From: Coptis chinensis
Taxonomy: Eukaryota > Streptophyta > Magnoliopsida > Ranunculales > Ranunculaceae
Assembly: GCA_015680905.1 (NCBI GenBank)
Contig: CM027381.1
Span: forward strand, 70,421,501-70,485,500
Direction of reading: 5' to 3'
DNA length: 64,000 nt
Within the stretch, counting starts at the first letter, position 1. Every line of letters begins with the position of its first letter. Shown piece by piece: positions 44,494-54,140 of this stretch. A model generated the notes under the pieces. That model was given only the letters and a program-made list of their open reading frames with translations, had not been told where the DNA came from and ran no database searches. The translations under genes were made by a program, and so were the position numbers.

Positions 44494-45513
44494 ATGGCAA
44501 GCCTCGAAGCTCAAATCCAGATCCTAGCGAATCAACTAGGTACAATGAACGAGCACATCACCCTGCTCAGGCAGGAAAAAGTTGCATTGCGAGCACAGGT
44601 GGAAGCGCAAAACCCAAATGGTGCCTTAGCAGAGAACGGTATCAATGAAGTTAATCAGCAGATTAACGAGCTGTCACACAGAATCGATCAGAGCACAGTC
44701 AAGAAGGACGCCACTCAGATCGTCCAAAAGATGCTGAAGACGTATCGTGCTTCCCCCTTCATTGCTGAGGTACTTAGTAAACCCTCTCCTCCAGATTTCA
44801 TCCAGCCACGCTTTGCAATGTACAATGGCAGCACATGTCCCGGTCAACACGTGTCTCGCTACATTCAGAGCCTCGCACTCTATAGTGCCCAGGAGTTTGA
44901 CCATCTCCACTGCAATTTGTTTCCTGCCAGCCTTAAAGATGGCGCTCTCGATTGGTTCTTTTCACTCGAGCTAGACTCGGTAAAGAACTTCGAGAATCTC
45001 ATCAATCTATTCGCTAGCCAGTACGTCGACAACAGGCGTAAAAAAGCTAACCAAGATTCACTCTTCCAGCTAACCCTAGGCAAAGATGAAGACATCCGCT
45101 CCTTTTTAAGACGGTTCAAAACCGAGCTGCTATGTATGGAGAGTGGCCTGAAACAGTCGTTCGCCACATTGGCGTTCACCAACGCCTGCCGTGTTCGCAA
45201 CACAACACTGTCCAGATCACTACTAAAAGAACGTCCAGAAACTTTAGTAGAGCTGTATGCCCGAGTAGACAAATATATCAAGCTGCAAGAAGGCCTGAAA
45301 TGGGAAGGCCTTACCGAAGAACAACAAATGGCAGCGATTTTTGATGACGCCCCACCTTCTAAGAAGCGACCCGACGGAATGGACCGGAAGTCGAGACGGA
45401 CCGCGCAAGCGACCATGAGTTATTTGTACTTACCCAGATCTCCCGGTTACATCCCGCCATACTGGAGAAGATCAAGAAAGCTGCCTATTACCGACCTGAG
45501 GTACGTCAACTAG
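44494..45513 (+). pseudogene. Tat gag
   Basis: ATG at 44494 follows a poly(A)-rich leader. The first 80 residues are a likely coiled coil (SLEAQIQILANQLGTMNEHI, INEVNQQINELSHRID). The retrotransposon gag domain follows (ALYSAQEFDHLHCNLFPASL, KDGALDWFFSLELDSVKNFE, FLRRFKTELLCMESGLKQS). After about residue 300 a frameshift takes the reading into another frame, where a zinc-binding segment YCAFHRA-stop-HDTNEC occurs (45530-45580), with TGA replacing the glycine codon. Gag forms the particle that packages the element RNA. Confidence 0.85.
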
Positions 45514-46127
45514 AAGATCGATCAGGGAAGCCATACTGCGCCTTTCATCGAGCTAAGTGACACGACACCAACGAATGCTGGGGGCTCAAGCACTACCTCC
45601 AAAACCTCGTTGAATCAGGACATATCAAGCATTATACCAATATAGTTGATGGCGACCTGCGCCATAAGCTCATGGCTCGCAGAGAGCGTAGCAGATCTCC
45701 AGCTCGCAACAATCGCCAAGCTCGCTCTCAATCAAGAGGACGTCCCAGTGACCGATCCCGTCATGACCGCCTTCAACACTCATCCGACCGAGACAACGAC
45801 AGGACGATCAACATGGTTATGTTCCAGGATGATTCTGTAACATCCACCAGGGAAAAAAGGAGACACATAGGCGCTCTCCAGGAAATCTACCAATTCTCTT
45901 CGCAAGCAGCACCTGCCCCATGCACTTCAGGCGACATAACTTTCACTGAGGCCGACCTCAACAAAGTTTGCCTCCCCCATAATGATGCCCTAGTCGTCCA
46001 CATCAAAATTAGCGACTGGATAGTCAAACGAGTCCTGGTCGACCCAGGCAGCTCATGTGACATCTTGTTCTATCAGACCATCAAATACTCCATTAAATAC
46101 TCCGCTTTCCAGGCCTCAGAGGTATGA
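45514..46127 (+). pseudogene. Tat gag C terminus and aspartic protease
   Basis: From ATG 45672 the frame reads an Arg/Ser-rich stretch (RRERSRSPARNNRQARSQSR), then INMVMFQDD and, at about 45960-46075, a retropepsin: DLNKVCLPHNDALVVHIKIS, VKRVLVDPGSSCDILFYQT. The catalytic Asp is present, but the usual D-T/S-G reads D-P-G. The expected ILGRPWL-like C-terminal part is absent. The frame ends at 46127 and the next piece overlaps it in another frame. Confidence 0.8.
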
Positions 46128-46690
46128 TAGAGCTTCGCAGCAACCAGCTCGAGGCTTACAACTGCAATCAAATCCTCTCAGTCAGACCCAAGGGAGAGTT
46201 CGCCAGCATCAAGAGGACAGAAGACTTCGTCGCTGAGGTCAAAACCAAAATGCCAAAGGAAAATGCTAGAGCTTTTGTCAAAAAGGTCCCTTCACAAGAT
46301 AAGACCCCAGAGGTCACCCCAGCTCCTGTTGTCAAGACCCCAAAGGTCGCCCCAGCTCATGTTGTCAAGACCCCAGAGGTTGCCCCAACTCATGTTGTCC
46401 AGACCCCAGAGATCGTTCCAACTATTGGTGTCAAGACCCAGAGATTATCCTAACCCCTGCTTCCCAGACTTCAGAGGTTGCACCCACTCTTGTTGCCAAG
46501 ATATCCGTTCCTCAGGTCGAAAAAACATCACTCGAGACTAGCTCCATGAAGGTAGCTTCATCTTCTAAAGCAGCAGTTCAGACTGAGGAAAAGGAGCGAG
46601 TGAACCTAGGAACAGAGGACGATCCTAAGTTTGTTTATGTAGGAGCTAACTTTGATCTTACTTTAAAAGCACAACTTGTAAGCTTTTTAT
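46128..46690 (+). pseudogene. Tat pol linker between protease and RT, with 33-bp repeats
   Basis: An open frame reads IELRSNQLEAYNCNQILSVR and FASIKRTEDFVAEVKTKMPK. It then reads four units of a TPEVAPxHVVK type (about 46302-46435), after which the frame is lost. It is regained as EEKERVNLGTEDDPKFVYVG and FDLTLKAQLVSFL before the MITE insertion. The unit length of 33 bp keeps the repeats in frame. The final block is the usual region before a DVFAW-like motif, which resumes after the MITE at about 47085-47110. Confidence 0.7.
46302..46435 (+). repeat. Four 33-bp repeats coding TPEVAPxHVVK-like units
   Basis: Units begin ACCCCAGAGGTCACCCCAGC, ACCCCAAAGGTCGCCCCAGC, ACCCCAGAGGTTGCCCCAAC and ACCCCAGAGATCGTTCCAAC. 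A fifth decayed unit with a frame change follows. Confidence 0.85.
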
Positions 46691-47068
46691 GGCAAATTGG
46701 CATATTTCACCCTTGAACTTGTCAAGTTTTACCACTTACCCCCTTAAAGTTCAGTTTAGGCAATTTTAACCCTGTACTTGTAAAACATATCCACCTTCAT
46801 ATTTCCGTACATTTTCGCACCAAGAGTGACGTGGAGTGACGATGGAATTATATTTTATGACGTGGAATTTCTAATTTTGCCACGTGTCAAATTCTAATTT
46901 TGCCACGTCAAAAATATAATTACACGCCACTTTTCGTGCCGGAAATGAACTGAAAAATGGAGCTCGGATACGCTTTTACAAGTCCAGGGTTAAAATTGCC
47001 TGAAGTGAAGTTCAGGGGGGTAAGTGGTAAAACTTGACAAGTTCGAGGGTGAAAACTGCCTTTTTGCC
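46691..47068. mobile_element. Mutator-type MITE, 378 bp, inside Tat pol
   Basis: Both ends are inverted repeats of about 95 bp. The left reads GGCAAATTGGCATATTTCAC and the right read inward reads GGCAAAAAGGCAGTTTTCAC. Both continue with GAACTTGTCAAGTTTTACCA and CAATTTTAACCCTG. A perfect 9-bp duplication GCTTTTTAT flanks it (46682-46690 and 47069-47077). The middle has two GCCACGT(G/C) words. No protein. The pol reading resumes in frame style after the second target copy. Confidence 0.93.
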
Positions 47069-47155
47069 GCTTTTTATCATTGAATAAAGATTTTTTTGCT
47101 TGGTCATACATCGATGTCCCTAGTATAGATCCTAGTATTGCATATCATACCTTAA

Positions 47156-48679
47156 ATGTCAACCAAACCAATTCGTCAGCGACCTAGAAAACTATCCCTG
47201 AGATTTCAAAAAGCAATTAATGATGAGGTCGACAAACTAAAAAAAGTATGCTTCATCAGAAAGGTAGACTACCCAGAGTGGATCGCTAACGTAGTAGTAG
47301 TCCCAAAAAAGAACGACACAGTTCACCTCTGCATAGACTTCACCAATCTCAACCAAGAAACATCTAAAGATAGTTTCCCCCTACCAAGAATCGACTGACT
47401 CGTGGACCAGACCTATGGCCACGAACTCCTGTCATTTATGGATGCATACAATGGATACAACCAAATCTCACTTGCAGAAGAAGACCAAGAGAAAACTTCA
47501 TTCATCACAGAGCAAGGGATCTATTGTTACAATGTCCTCCTATTCGGCCTCAAGAACGCGGGAGCGACATACCAACGGCTCGTTACTGACATGTTCCAAG
47601 ACATGTTAGGCGACACCATGGAAGTCTACATAGACGATATGGTGGTCAAAAGCAAGAAATTGGTTGACCACTTAGGTCACCTCGAGCAGGCGTTCTCTAG
47701 ATTACACCAAACTCAAATGAAACTCAACCCGGAGAAATGCCTCTTAGGCGTGTTCTCTAGGAAATTCCTGGGTTATCAAGTCTCAGAACGAGGAATTGAT
47801 GCTAATCTAGACCAGATCCGAGAGTTCTTGGATATGCCTGATCAAACGACAAAGAAGGAAATACAGAAGTTATCAGGAATGGTGGCAGATCTAAACCGCT
47901 TCATATCGAGAGCATCAGATAAGTGCCAACCATTCCTACAGATTCTTAAAAAGGGCGAACAGTTCTCATGGAGCGAGCAGTGCCAGCAAGCGTTCTCCAC
48001 TCTCAAAGAATACCTGACAACACCACCCGTCCTGGCCAAACCAACCGATGGTGAAACGTTGGGGCTCTACCTCGCAGTATCTGACTTCGCCATCAGTTTG
48101 GTTCTCTTCAAAGAGGACAACGGATCAGAAAAGCCAATCTACTTCACAAGCAAGATGCTGACACCAGCGGAAAAAAACTACTCCTACATTGAAAAAGCAG
48201 TACTCGCATTGCTGTACTTTGTAAGGAAGTTCAGGCCTTACTTTCAAGCACATCCACTCAAAGTACTCACCGACCTCCCACTAAAGAAGATCCTTCTTAA
48301 ATATAACAAGATGACTCACATGGATATATGGGCAGAAGAAATCGGTGAACATCACATTGAGTTCGTCCCGCGCACTTCTCAGAAAGGACAGGTCGTTGCC
48401 GACTTTCCAACAGACTTTCTTGTCGACGACCTGAACTGGGAACCAAAAACAAATGTCCCATCCACTAAACAGCAGGACAAGTCAACCTCGTCACTCTTTG
48501 TGGATGGTTCTAGCAACCCCGGAGGAAGCGGAATCGGAGTCGTCTTAGTGTCCCCAAATGGCACTATGGTTGAGAAATCAGTTCGCATCGACTTTGCGAC
48601 CTTTAATAGCGAGGCGGAATACGAGGCTCTAATCATGGGACTCAGAATGGCGCTACAGCTCGGTGTCCAGGAGTTTTAA
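47156..48679 (+). pseudogene. Tat reverse transcriptase, RNase H and start of the second RNase H
   Basis: The first frame reads QRPRKLSLRFQKAINDEVDK and ANVVVVPKKNDTVHLCIDFT, then stops at TGA 47396-47398 in RID-stop-LVD. The same frame continues: LLSFMDAYNGYNQISLAEED, LLFGLKNAGATYQRLV and the catalytic YIDDMVVKS. The RNase H follows (LAVSDFAISLVLF, EKAVLALLYFVRKFRPYFQA). After a linker comes the second, archaeal-type RNase H (SLFVDGSSNPGGSGIGVVLV, FNSEAEYEALIMGLRMALQL), which Tat elements are known to carry. It ends at TAA 48677-48679, but the text VFSDSQLVVRQI continues after it. About 500 codons with two nonsense codons in this part. Confidence 0.9.
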
Positions 48680-50204
48680 GTCTTTAGTGACTCGCAACTG
48701 GTTGTTCGCCAGATTGCTAAAGAGTACACTACCCATGAAGGTAACCTTTCTAAATACCTTCATGTTGTTTATCAGTTACTTCTTTCTTTCAAGAAAGCCA
48801 CCATACACCACTTCTTGTGTGATGAGAATCACCATGCAGATAGTTTAGCTTATCTTGTTATTCAAACACCGAACTGCGCCCTAGACAATTACTCATCGAA
48901 GTAATTGACCGACCAGCTTACCAAATTGAGCACATCTTGGAAATCAGCGACCTATGCCCACTCTCTGACATTTAGATGAGTCAAACATGGATACAACCCA
49001 TCATAAAGTACATCCAACATGGTACAACCCCAGAAGACCGTACCAAAGCCAGACAAGTTCAATATCAGACACGTCGCTACTACCTGGTAAACAACAAACT
49101 ATTCAGAAAGTTTGCTGGTGGACCTCACTTGCGGTGTATAAGCCCAGACTAAGGTCAGATGATTTTCATAGAAATCCATGAGGGCGAATGTGGGAACCAT
49201 GCTGGAGGTCGCTCTTTGGCTCACAAAGTGACCTCCCAAGGGTATTTTTGGCCACGAATGCAGGTCGACGCCAAGAAGTACGTATTGAAATGCCTCAAAT
49301 GCCAAACATTTGGCCACAATATCATCCAGCCCGCTTGCAAATTAATCAGCATCGCTAGCCCTTGGCTATTTCACATGTGGGGCTTGGATATCATGGGACC
49401 ATTCATCCCATAGAAAAGCACTGGATTTCAATTCGTCCTTGCTGCCACTGATTACTTCACTAAATGGGTGGAAACGGTCCCCTTAACTCAAGTCAAAGTG
49501 TCACACGTCAGAAACTTCATCTGGACACACATCATTACCAGATTTGGTCTACCCCATACACTTGTGATGGACAATGGCTCCCAGTTCAAGGGAAAAATAG
49601 TTAAGAAGTTTCTAGCAAAATGGAAGATCGTTTATGCATTTTCCACTCCCCAGTACGCCCAAAGCAACAGCCAAGCAGAAGCCAGCATCAAAGCAATTAT
49701 GGGAAATTTGAAAAAAAAAGATTGAAAAGAACAAGAGCCAATGGCCAAATCAGTTGGAGAACATCCACTCATCGAACTATAGCTCGTTCTAGCACATGCG
49801 AGTCACCATTTTCACTATGCTATGGCACGGAGGCTGTTATTCCTACCGAACTGACAGTTACAACGACTCGGTCCGAGATCGTCGAATCAGGACAGAATGA
49901 CTCCATTCTTGCTCGAGAGGTTGACTTACTTGATGAACGCCGTGACCTAGCAACCATCAGAGTGGCCTCTTATTATCAGACTCTCAAAAAGTCATACAAT
50001 AAGCGAGTTAATCCTTGATCCTTTTAGCCTGGGGACTTAGTCATGAAAAAGACTAAGGATGACTCCAAGCTAGCACCAACATGGAAAGGCCCTTACATTG
50101 TGGAGCGAGTTGTTGGAAATGGAGCATATTGGATCAAAACACTGGACGGTCAAGCATTACCACCTCCCTGGAACACTTACTCTTTGAAGAAATTTTATCA
50201 ATAA
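48680..50204 (+). pseudogene. Tat second RNase H end and integrase, broken
   Basis: FSDSQLVVRQI and HFLCDENHHADSLAYLV end the second RNase H. The integrase zinc region reads IHEGECGNHAGGRSL and CLKCQTFGH (about 49165-49315). The core reads WGLDIMGPF followed by a stop at 49411-49413, then AATDYFTKWVETVP (first Asp), HTLVMDNGSQFKG (second Asp) and NSQAEASIKAIMGNL (Glu). The C-terminal part has PTWKGPYIVERVVGNGAYWI and ends NTYSLKKFYQ at TAA 50202-50204. Frame changes occur near 48900, 49730 and 50010. Confidence 0.85.
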
Positions 50205-50369
50205 AGTTTTTCATTTATATTATATTCTTACTTTTGTTGCTGTTACCATGTATACATGCCTCATAGGTATCAAAGCAGTTCATTAAATCTACAAACACCC
50301 TCACAACTCACTCTATATCGAACTAAAACACTCTCATGAGTTCAAACGTTCTCAAGCACAAAACGCTCT

Positions 50370-50658
50370 TGTCACACCCAATTCCGTGACCTATAACTTT
50401 ACTCGTATTTTGGCTCTTATTTTGGATCGGCTACACCAATTAGGTTGCCTACGTACCCATTTCGGGATCAAGCCACCGTAGTTCACCTCTCTTTTCTCAC
50501 CCCTCTCTACCTCTATTATGAGCTCCCTCTCTCTCTCCTCCCCTATTTTTCTTTTTATATCCCTCTCTTAGGTTCACTTCATGGGGCATAGTATGGTATT
50601 GGGCCTATTCTTTGGGCCCAATACATGCTATGGTCCATCTATGAAAATGGATACTACA
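50370..50658 (-). repeat. Chimeric element 3' LTR
   Basis: On the minus strand it begins TGTAGTATCCATTTTCATAG and ends GAATTGGGTGTGACA. TATAAAAAGAAAAATAGGGG near 50545-50564 (minus) offers a TATA box. Confidence 0.92.
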
Positions 50659-50675
50659 TTTGCCCCCTCTCGAGT
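50659..50675 (-). promoter_or_regulatory. Polypurine tract of the chimeric element
   Basis: On the minus strand ACTCGAGAGGGGGCAAA directly precedes the TGTAG of the LTR. Confidence 0.85.
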
Positions 50676-51429
50676 TCGGCGGTGATCACGACGGTGGACC
50701 CGAGAAGTCTCTGAACTTCCTTGTCTCCCTCTTTAAACTTTAAATATCTGCAGTATCCTGAGACTGTATGCAGTCTTCTTCTCCTCGGGATGTTTCACAT
50801 CCATGTACTCTTCTACTGGATCATATGTCTGTAAAGTACTCAGTCCCTATATATTCTCTTTGTCCGCGTACTCTTGAACTTTGCACTCATCTTTCTTGAC
50901 TCTGTGACTTTGTTGGCCGCGAATTGTATTATAATCCTCCACTCATCTCGCTCTTCCTTCATCACTACCCGAGTCCTCCAACCTCCATCGATAAACTATG
51001 TGTGTCTCAGATCTCCGTAAGTTTCTGTTATATGTAGGTGCATTACATCTCTTCTGGACCCTTTCCTTGATTACATTTTCTCTATCTTTCTAGCCTCTTT
51101 GCTATGGTTCTTTCTGCAAATCTCCAATGGTTCTGCGAGCATCAGTCATAAATAAACTCTACTCCGCGATCCCTCTTTCGATAATCTGGGACAGAAGGAG
51201 TCTTACTTTCGTAGTGTTTTCTTTGCTAAACGTCCTTGATCACGTGACCCAAAATCCGCTTTCTCTTTCTGCTATTAGGTCTCCTTACAGAATTCACTAT
51301 CAGTCCTCGAAGGGTTTCTTTCCCTTGGCACTCACTCTTCCATATCAATCATTATGTCAGCGAAGTATCTCAATCCATCGGTTCTCGTTCATATAACTCA
51401 TTAGCGTATCCACGAAGGGTCTCATCCCC
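50676..51429 (-). other. Interior of the chimeric element, no gene recognised
   Basis: Sequence between the PPT and the repeat array. No coding motif is visible on either strand. Confidence 0.5.
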
Positions 51430-51960
51430 TTCGCTCTCACTCTTCAAACTTAATCCTCATGCCAGCAAAGTGTCTCAACCCAGCTATCCATTTCCCTCTA
51501 CAAAATTCACTACCATGTCCACGAAGTGTCTCACCTTAGCAACCTTCTCTCTTTCATAGATCTCACTACCATATCCAGGGAGTGTCTCGTCCCGTTCATT
51601 TCTCTTTCGTAGAACTCAGCATTGGATCCGCGAAGGATCTCATCCCCTCCGCTTTCATTCGGAAAGCGCGAAGCATATCTAGAGACAACTTCACTTGCCC
51701 CCATATCTGTGGAGTGTCTAACCTCAGCCACCATATCTCTTTCATAGAACTCGCTACCACGTCCGCGGTGTGTCTCGTCCCCTTCATTTCTCTTTCTCGG
51801 AACTCACTACCCTGTCCGCGGAGTGTCTCAGCCCAGCCATAAACTCCCCTTCACAGAACTCATTGCTATGTCCGCGGAGTGTCTCAGCCTAGCCATAAGC
51901 TCTCCTTCATAGAAATCACTACCATGTTCGCGGAGTGTTTCCCTTTCATTTCCCTTTCAT
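51430..51960 (-). repeat. Array of ~60-65-bp degenerate repeats
   Basis: Repeated words on the + strand are TCCGCGGAGTGTCTC, CTTTCATAGAACTCACTACC and variants. Minus-strand frames in it read repeats of the type EREMKGTRHxxDMVV and SMKE, so the units can be coding. Confidence 0.7.
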
Positions 51961-52118
51961 AGAATTCAACATTGTATCCGCCAAGGGTCTCATCCCCTTT
52001 GCACTTACTCATGGAACTCGATATCCCGTACGTAAAGGGCCTCATTCCCTCTATTTCTCTTTTGTAGAACTCAATAGTATTGTTCCTTCTAGATATGTTG
52101 CTTGCTCCCAATTGTAAT

Positions 52119-52820
52119 TTGGAACTCCGGCTCGCGGAGGGCTTAACCCCCCCTACTAAGGAGTGGAGTCTGTTGAGGGGCAACTCAGTTGCCCCCAAGC
52201 TTGATTTGGATATCATGACCGCGGAGGGCTCATCCCCCCCGTTGTCTATGCTCTGGAGTGGAGGCTGATAAGGGGCAACTCAGCTTGCCCCCATGTTTGA
52301 TTCAGATCTCATGTCCGCGGAGGGCTCATCCCCCCCATTGTCTATGCTCTGGAGTGTAGTCTGATGAGGGGCAACTTAGTTTTCCCCCACGTTTGATTCA
52401 GATCTCATGTCTGCGGAGGGCTCATTCCCCCCTTTGTCTATGCTCTGGAGTGTAGTCTGATGAGGAGCAACTCAGCTTGCCCCCACGTTTGATTCAGATC
52501 TCATGTCCGTGGAGGGCTCATCCCCCCCGTTGTCTATGCTCTGGAGTGTAGTCTGATAAGGGGAAACTCAGCTTGCCCCCTCGTTTGATTCAGATCTCAT
52601 GTCCGTGGAGGGCTCATCCCCCCCGTTGTCTATGCTCTAGAGTGGAGGTTGATGAGGGGCAACTCAGCTTGCCCCCACGTTTGATTCAGATCTCATGTCT
52701 GCGGAAGGCTCATCCCCCCCGTTGTCTATGCTCTGGAGTGGAGGTTGATGAGGGGCAATTCAGCTTGCCCCCACATTTGACTCGGACACGAGGGTCTGCG
52801 GAGGGCACATCCCCCCCGCA
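52119..52820 (-). repeat. Array of seven 96-bp repeats
   Basis: On the + strand the phrase (T/G)CGGAGGGCTCATCCCCCC recurs with an exact 96-bp spacing. The equivalent base is at 52215, 52311, 52407, 52503, 52599 and 52695, and the next unit at 52791 is more diverged. Units also share GATTCAGATCTCATG and TGTCTATGCTCTGGAG. The period equals 32 codons. Confidence 0.92.
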
Positions 52821-53225
52821 CTCATTCGGATAACCCCGCGACATATTCGCGAAGGGTCTTCTCGAACCCTTTTGCTCTCTTTCGGAATGCACATCCAGGG
52901 ACAACTCAGCCTGCCCCATGTTTGATTCGGACACGAGGGTCTGCGGAGGGCTCATCCCCACGCACTCATTCGGATAGCCCCACGACATATCCGCGAAGGG
53001 TCTTCTCGAACCCCTCCGCTCTCCTTCGGAATGCTTATTCGGGAATAGCTCAGCCTGCCCCATGTTTGATTCGGACACGAGGGTCCGCGGAGGGCTCATC
53101 CCCTCCGCACTCATTCGGATAGTCCCACAGCATATCTGCGAAGGTTCTTCTCGAACCCCTCTGCACTCATAGAGGCAACTCATTTTGCCCCAAGCTTGAT
53201 TCGAACGCAGTGGTCCACGAAGGGC
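52791..53225 (-). repeat. Three 144/145-bp repeats with coding character
   Basis: Units start with AGGGTCTGCGGAGGG or a variant at 52791, 52936 and 53080. Each combines a relative of the 96-bp unit with a second motif (CATATCCGCGAAGGGTCTTC). A minus-strand frame at 52710-53183 reads them in phase, with repeated phrases TLVSESNMGQAEL, RGSRRPFADMS and GYPNEC. The period of 144 is 48 codons. Confidence 0.88.
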
Positions 53226-53867
53226 TCACTGATCTCCTGGCTTAGAGGCAGCTCCTCTCTATATCTTCCCACATAAGAGTAGACCCAACATCCTCACTAC
53301 ATAGAGACACCATCAGATTTTGAAGTTCCCCGTATAGCTAGTACGGGGTTCAACCCCGGTCTTACTTAATGTTATATCTTACAATAAACCCGCTCAATCT
53401 CAACTCTGTTCTGCAGATCTTTATCTTTCTCTGTAACCATCCATATTCGGACGCTCGAAGCTGGTGATCTCTGTCCCAACCTATTAATCTCATCTTTTCT
53501 CTACCTCGAACTTCCTCGCCGTCGATGTTGTCGAACACTCTTACTCCAGCTCTAGAATTGATTAAAAAGTACTTCGGTTTAAGGTTGACTACATGATAGG
53601 ATGTCGGCACTGGACTCGTAGCCGCGAATGGAACTATGGATAGCGGTGGTGTTCCATTCTGTTTGATAGCGCAACACATATGCAACTGCCCCAAATTCTA
53701 TATTTATATGTGGGTCTGCAGATGGCTCCTCCCCTCCTACCTCATACGTATGTGCAAGCTCAGATGAACTCGAGACACACAACTTACTGCATCATTGTCC
53801 TCATTTGTCGACCACCCCCAACAATGGACCGCATCCGAATTTACAGAGAACCAGTTGTTCACACCCC
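53226..53867 (-). other. Interior of the chimeric element, weakly coding, unrecognised
   Basis: The minus-strand frame 53579-53782 contains GGEEPSADPHINIEFGAVAY, a diverged relative of the repeat unit (EPSAD-x-RSESNVG), so the array once extended to here. The frame 53362-53694 reads KYFLINSRAGVRVFDNI and has no family I know. Confidence 0.45.
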
Positions 53868-54140
53868 TCATATCCACCTTCGAAACTGACTTCTGTATAA
53901 TGGCAGCCTATCAAGCATACAGTGCCTGCATAATAACGTGTAGCACACCCAAAATAGGAGTACAACAAACACAACATTCCTGTAAAAGTTGTATAATATC
54001 ATGTATCCCATATGCTGGTAATTCCAATGCCCATGGACCAGTAACAGGGGAACCAAGAATCTGAACTGCCCCATTACAAAATCCGATGCCATGACAGCTT
54101 GTCTCCCCTCTTAACCACTGATGCCAATTCCCACATCAAC
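53868..54140 (-). pseudogene. P4-ATPase lipid flippase fragment (plant ALA type), captured
   Basis: On the minus strand DVGIGISG is followed by a TAA stop (54111-54113), then [39 protein letters not shown] and [15 protein letters not shown]. This is the stretch after the ATP-hinge of P4-type ATPases: the [16 protein letters not shown] loop and the start of the C-terminal membrane segments, as in Arabidopsis ALA1-type proteins. These enzymes flip phospholipids between leaflets of the plasma membrane and endomembranes. A Gln codon (CAA) has become TAA. After about 53965 the sequence loses similarity. Only about 70-80 of roughly 1200 residues are present, joined directly to the receptor fragment in the same sense. 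Confidence 0.85.

Noticed and set aside
44880-45416. A 178-codon minus-strand frame over Tat gag
   Set aside because: Shadow of the gag frame. Gag motifs on the + strand explain the region.
52119-53225. Regularly spaced repeats that might suggest a CRISPR array
   Set aside because: Plant nuclear DNA; units are contiguous 96- and 144-bp tandem repeats without unique spacers and lie inside an LTR element.
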